Shown here: positions 26,301 to 28,917 of the stretch, piece by piece
Layout of the letters: each line of letters starts with the position of its first letter
Numbering within the stretch: position 1 is the stretch's first letter
From: Chrysochromulina tobinii
Lineage: Eukaryota > Haptophyta > Prymnesiales > Chrysochromulinaceae
NCBI GenBank assembly: GCA_001275005.1
Contig: JWZX01003045.1
Span: 1-28,917, forward strand
DNA: 28,917 nt
Reading direction: 5' to 3'
Translations under genes and position numbers: made by a program
The notes under the pieces: generated by a model
Seen by the model: only the letters and a program-made list of their open reading frames with translations
What the model was told of the DNA's origin: nothing
Database searches by the model: none

Positions 26301-26765
26301 CACGATGGCGATGTTCCGGCGGCGAACGATCGCCTTTTCGAGGGCTTCCTCAGCGTCGAACAGGCCTTCAAGGACGCCTGGCGTTGCCTCGCCAACGACC
26401 ATATTATCCACAACTTTCTCGAGCTGCTCGCGTTCCCTCGCGAGCTTCTGGCTCATAGCGAGAGACCGACCAGCAGTGAGGAGCGCGACAGTCCCAAGGA
26501 ATGCCTGAGCAGGAAGGGCGACGTTGGGCATTTGTGCCTGCTGTTGTTTTCTCGCCTCTGCCTTCTTCTGTGCCTGCTCTAGCTCTCTGACCAACGTCTC
26601 GACGTCCCCAAGAAGTGTCTCGGTCAACTTGTTTGCCGCCCCGAGGTTGTCGGGCGCGTTGATGGCTGCATATGAGATCCGCGAGGCAGCACTCGCGCGT
26701 GTCTGGCCAATGAAGCTTGTCATCGACGAGTAGCCTGCGACTGCTAGCACCACGCACGTCAGCAT
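23388..26765 (-). CDS. Large membrane/coiled-coil protein with signal peptide, paralogue of the next gene
   Basis: The product is 1125 aa, read from ATG 26765; the frame opens four codons earlier at a GTG. Residues 1-20 are a signal-like segment, followed by Ala/Ser/Arg (QTRASAASRISYAA), which suggests plastid or secretory entry. A coiled coil at ~45-77 precedes a hydrophobic helix (83-104), then AMSQKLAREREQLEKV, then a second hydrophobic helix (150-172). This core recurs in the neighbour at 27132-28781. Residues ~225-450 are an extreme Ala/Glu/Arg/Lys helix built on repeats of the type AEAERVAAQ, which could form a long single helix or coiled coil. A third hydrophobic segment follows at ~490-510. 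Two related short motifs (LTTIVMESLSNLARE and APTIFFEGLRNLAED) come next, then a Pro-rich region and a basic tail ending AWLTKKMGL. No known family is recognised. A structural or tethering role in a plastid membrane is speculation. Confidence 0.8.
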   Translation of the reverse strand: MLTCVVLAVAGYSSMTSFIGQTRASAASRISYAAINAPDNLGAANKLTETLLGDVETLVRELEQAQKKAEARKQQQAQMPNVALPAQAFLGTVALLTAGRSLAMSQKLAREREQLEKVVDNMVVGEATPGVLEGLFDAEEALEKAIVRRRNIAIVLGTAAAGILAVNVIGNDVTNRLAFLPDPIKLTQTIAETAAESEPVLAANTATALVMPVQAQAQAIAPSAQVEVEARAAVDAQRLAAAKAEAQRITAQRAEAERVAAQKAESERAAAEATEAERVAVERAEVERINAMEKAEAERVAAEQAELERAAAMERAEAERMAAERLAAQAAEVEALAQDAHAKAEAEAVAAEQARAAAAAELVKAEAEAVAAEKAFAQAEAEAKATATAEAQREVNARAEEARVAAAAEETAWAKAAQAAANEREARALAQEAAKAESAAERVLAKAQAAAMAVTEKIAAPGLGAAMGVGASSAVGILAGAPSWPSFDLNDPKIAVAVVAAAFVGTLVSTGFPMDSTPFRSKDDEEEENGAAAPPSKGEQSSGPRRMNKLDEAEKRDLTTIVMESLSNLARELGLTSVVGEEVRPPKPGLRRIDEGPSPSGLSPAAKRDAPTIFFEGLRNLAEDPLGWLEYRKPSPLTSTMSLMKPSMMPKPKTEAESKAEAEAKELAERVAEAEAQAQWLARRAAEEQAALELARAKAGLKDIAKEAALKTLDKLNTGRVVKTNSVFPDGDTPFPSPSPPRPVAAPFPLPAPMPPSMPVAVSPNMPAAIPPPRPAPITAPQASPLQPLAAAPAAMVNEAAAKAAWLAKLEEGWGTAQAMTTWGPKASDLSAEPESDGNQDSALLPPSPPPLPSPEIEYAALPQEEWLEPPMNLVAPPLRAQSSGWGARREELLRKKDERRAARASLTPPAAGADAGRQQVTSLPTPPAVPAYRVVPRVVAAEPPRPTLRPLVTPPPAPAAVPAYRAEPRADASVEVMKARAEAAARRSQAEGGAKTRATRGVVAPTGPSVAQTTTTPPGTMPKIYSAFERAQMRREMMDRPPPDVGVAARAALLAQQQPLPGTQPLFPQPTTSNSAAERRALRTRQVWEREAEGVEMRVGAPGAEAFRTRQEAKRAWLTKKMGL

Positions 26766-27131
26766 CTCAGGCGCCACACGTCTGAGCGGCGGGGCCGCGT
26801 GCGGAGCCGGAACGGAGGCGAGCCTCTCTCTCGGAGAATGCGCTTCGAGGTTCTCTGATTTTCATCGAAGAACCTGGAACTCGAGCTCGGGCGGAGGTCG
26901 GCTTCGTTAAAGTGATGACTCGTATTTTGCTTCGGGGGTCTGCGACCAGCATCTGTCTCCTTTTAGGCCAAAATCTGAATCCTTTTCGGCCACCGCTCAC
27001 TCTGTTGAGTTCAGGCATGCAGCCGCGTTATCCGTACACCGCGTTACCGCGTTAAGAAGCATCCTACACTGTACTGCGAACCTACGTATTGCGCTGTGTG
27101 CGAACCTACTGGGACGTAGATGTGCTCGAGC
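26766..27131. other. Intergenic region between the two paralogues, no gene seen
   Basis: This 366-base gap holds the promoter of the large gene and the 3' end of the smaller paralogue, both on the minus strand. A short direct repeat, gcgaacctac, occurs near 27076 and 27099. Frames here are short and without domains. Confidence 0.45.
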
Positions 27132-28781
27132 CTACTGCGGTCTGTGCGATCGGGGATCGGCCTCCTCGGGAGTGAGCATAGCCGAGGAAAAGAGAGCCTC
27201 AACGGATCGGTCGAGCGGCTTCGCCGCACCTCCGAGCCACAACGAGTTTTGAAGCGAGTTCGAAGCATCCTCTGAGCGGCCAACTCGATGACTCTCGGGC
27301 TTGATCTCGTCGGGCAGAAAGTAGGGCACGAAGCTGAGCACGAACAGAGTTCGTGCAATACGTTCAAGCCAGAGCCGCCGACTCCATATCGAGGAAGGCG
27401 CATCTGTATCTCGATCTGCATCTCGATCTGCCGGCTCCGCCTCATGTGGCTTAGAGTGCAGCGTAGGATCATTGGCGTCCACCTTCGCCGGAGATGCGCC
27501 CGGCTTCCTTGCCGCTGCCTGCCCCTCCACCCTCTTCGTCGAGTTGGCGTCCCTCTCTGGAATGTCTTCCCCTGTGTCACCCATCGCGCGCTTGAGGGCC
27601 TGCCAAGCACGCTGCACCCCGGCCTTGGCCTCCGACAGCTCCGGCCAATCGGCGAGAGTCTTCGGGCCAGTCGTGGGGTTGGGATCGACGTCCTTCTCGC
27701 GGGCCCTCGTGGTCTCGATGGCTCGCAGATTACGCTTCGCCCTCGCTATCGCGTCCCCGGAGTTGAGATCAAGACGCAGCGCCTTGGCGATCGTCTCGAG
27801 ATCCGTGCGGTTCGTCCCTGCGGAGCTGGAGCCGTCCGCGCCGTCCTCGCCCCTCCCGAAGAGCCAATAGAGCCAAGGTGTCACAGCCACGGTGCCAAGA
27901 TACGCCACGAAGAAGGCGGCGCTCCTCCTCCTGCTCTCATCGAGCTCGGACAGCCTCTCGAAGAAGAGTGCGAGCGCCTCTCGCTCTGCATAGGGGCGGT
28001 CAGCTGCGGCAGTCTCCCTCGTCATTCGCTCCACTCTCAGGCGGACTTGCTCCACCTCGGCAGCGAGTTGCCTCGAGGCCTCTGCCCGCGCCGTCACGAC
28101 TGGCTCGGACGTCGGACGAGCTGCCAGAGCATGCTCCATTGTCAATCGCTCCGCCTCTGGACGGGCCACTGCCTGCGCCTCGACTTGGACCGCCTCCTCT
28201 GCATTCACCTGCACTGGCACTCGCGCAAGACCCGACGAAGTGATGGCTGACGAGCGCGGCGCGGCTTCTCGAGAGTCCAACCAGCCGTTGGGCCAGCCAG
28301 CGATGCTGGCCGCGCTTGCCGCAAAGCCAACGGCCGCAAAACCCAGAACGATGCCGAGCCTTCGGCGGCTGTTGATGGCCTTGGTCAGTTCAATGTCCAT
28401 CGCCTCAAAGCCAGGTGCCGGAGTGGTCTCCGCCAGCTGGTTCTCGAGCACCTGGAGCTGATCACGCTCCCTCGTGAGTTTCTGGCTCATTGCGAACGAT
28501 CGAGCAGCAGCGACGGCCGACAGACTGCTGAGGGCGACAGGAAGAGCAACCTCGAAACCTGTGGCCTGCGACTCCACCATCTCTTGTTCATCTAATAAGG
28601 CCGTCAGCCGCCGAACCTTCTGTAGTAGCTCCTTAACGTTTTCATCAGCGGCAGCGAGATCTTCGGGCGTTGCAAGGATCACGGGTGAGGCCCTCGAAGC
28701 GGCATACGCACGCCCTACTTCGAAGGCATGCAGCATTGGCGCGGAGAAGCCGGAGGCGAGCAACAATAAGGTCGTCCACAT
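27132..28781 (-). CDS. Membrane/coiled-coil protein with signal peptide, smaller paralogue
   Basis: The product is 549 aa, read from ATG 28781; the frame opens 15 codons earlier at a GTG. Residues 1-20 are a clear signal peptide (MWTTLLLLASGFSAPMLHAF), followed by EVGRAYAASRASPVI. A coiled coil at ~45-70 leads into a hydrophobic helix (78-95), then AARSFAMSQKLTRERDQLQ, then KAINSRRRLGIVLGFAAVGFAASAAS with the second hydrophobic helix (143-162). The neighbour has AGRSLAMSQKLAREREQLE and KAIVRRRNIAIVLGTAAAGILA in the same order and spacing, so they are tandem paralogues. The long Ala/Glu array is much shorter here. A further hydrophobic segment lies at ~300-318 (AAFFVAYLGTVAVTPWLYWLF). A final one lies near RIARTLFVLSFVPYFLP. 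Family and function are unknown. Confidence 0.8.
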   Translation of the reverse strand: MWTTLLLLASGFSAPMLHAFEVGRAYAASRASPVILATPEDLAAADENVKELLQKVRRLTALLDEQEMVESQATGFEVALPVALSSLSAVAAARSFAMSQKLTRERDQLQVLENQLAETTPAPGFEAMDIELTKAINSRRRLGIVLGFAAVGFAASAASIAGWPNGWLDSREAAPRSSAITSSGLARVPVQVNAEEAVQVEAQAVARPEAERLTMEHALAARPTSEPVVTARAEASRQLAAEVEQVRLRVERMTRETAAADRPYAEREALALFFERLSELDESRRRSAAFFVAYLGTVAVTPWLYWLFGRGEDGADGSSSAGTNRTDLETIAKALRLDLNSGDAIARAKRNLRAIETTRAREKDVDPNPTTGPKTLADWPELSEAKAGVQRAWQALKRAMGDTGEDIPERDANSTKRVEGQAAARKPGASPAKVDANDPTLHSKPHEAEPADRDADRDTDAPSSIWSRRLWLERIARTLFVLSFVPYFLPDEIKPESHRVGRSEDASNSLQNSLWLGGAAKPLDRSVEALFSSAMLTPEEADPRSHRPQ

Positions 28782-28917
28782 TGTTTTGTCTTCTCGGTGT
28801 CGATGCTGCCTGGGTTTCACTCGCACACATTGTCAGAGTCAGAATCACTATCCTAATCAGATATGTATTCGTCAGAACCCGATCACCCCGTCGCGCCTCG
28901 CGCCTCCGCCCGCCGTC
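28782..28917. promoter_or_regulatory. 5' flank of the smaller paralogue
   Basis: The last 136 bases lie upstream of the minus-strand start codon at 28781 and probably hold its leader and part of its promoter. A locally AT-richer stretch (about 28840-28870) is present. The extreme right end is C/G-rich and may already belong to another gene outside the window. Confidence 0.35.

Overview
This window is nuclear DNA from a GC-rich, gene-dense eukaryotic alga. The eukaryotic evidence is spliceosomal GT-AG introns and families such as a sphingolipid delta-4 desaturase, a BTB-ankyrin-FYVE endosomal protein, an F-box protein and an MBD4-type DNA glycosylase. Several proteins begin with a signal peptide followed by an Ala/Ser/Arg-rich stretch, as expected for import into a complex red-derived plastid. 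No strict Phe is seen at the cleavage site. A haptophyte is my best guess, but the species cannot be fixed from the sequence alone. I see no tRNA, rRNA, CRISPR array or transposase.

Layout, left to right: C-terminal end of an unknown protein (2-280, +); large polytopic membrane protein with a Cys-rich loop (1252-3492, +); fusion of a sugar-phosphate nucleotidyltransferase and a glucuronokinase-type GHMP kinase (4115-6131, +, one intron); F-box-like protein (6468-7175, -), head to head with a DES1-type desaturase (7394-8398, +); J-domain/coiled-coil protein with a signal peptide (8653-10272, +); 2OG-Fe(II) oxygenase with TPRs (11133-12632, -), head to head with a VWA protein ending in a CaaX box (12780-13961, +); Rabankyrin-5-like BTB-ANK-FYVE protein (14457-18012, -, one intron), head to head with a predicted plastid protein (18236-19024, +); MBD4-like glycosylase (19673-21653, +, two introns); hypothetical protein (22347-22910, -); and two tandem paralogues of an unrecognised membrane/coiled-coil family (23388-26765 and 27132-28781, both -). 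The genes look functionally unrelated. They are packed with short intergenic gaps and several divergent promoters of about 150-220 bp.

The most interesting signal is in the introns. Three of the four are bounded by direct repeats of exon sequence centred on AG|GT, are phase 0, and are filled with short tandem repeats. One is three exact-length 62-bp units, each itself a GT...AG module. This is the signature of introns born by tandem duplication of an AGGT-containing exon segment, or of introner-like insertion with target duplication. The membrane-protein gene carries a fourth, non-spliceable duplication of the same kind that has frameshifted its C-terminus. The MBD4-like gene also carries two in-frame duplications whose spacers are inverted copies of one 30-bp core. 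Other points of note are the kinase/nucleotidyltransferase fusion, a conserved NPFED motif in the Rabankyrin-like protein, and the paralogous pair at the right end.
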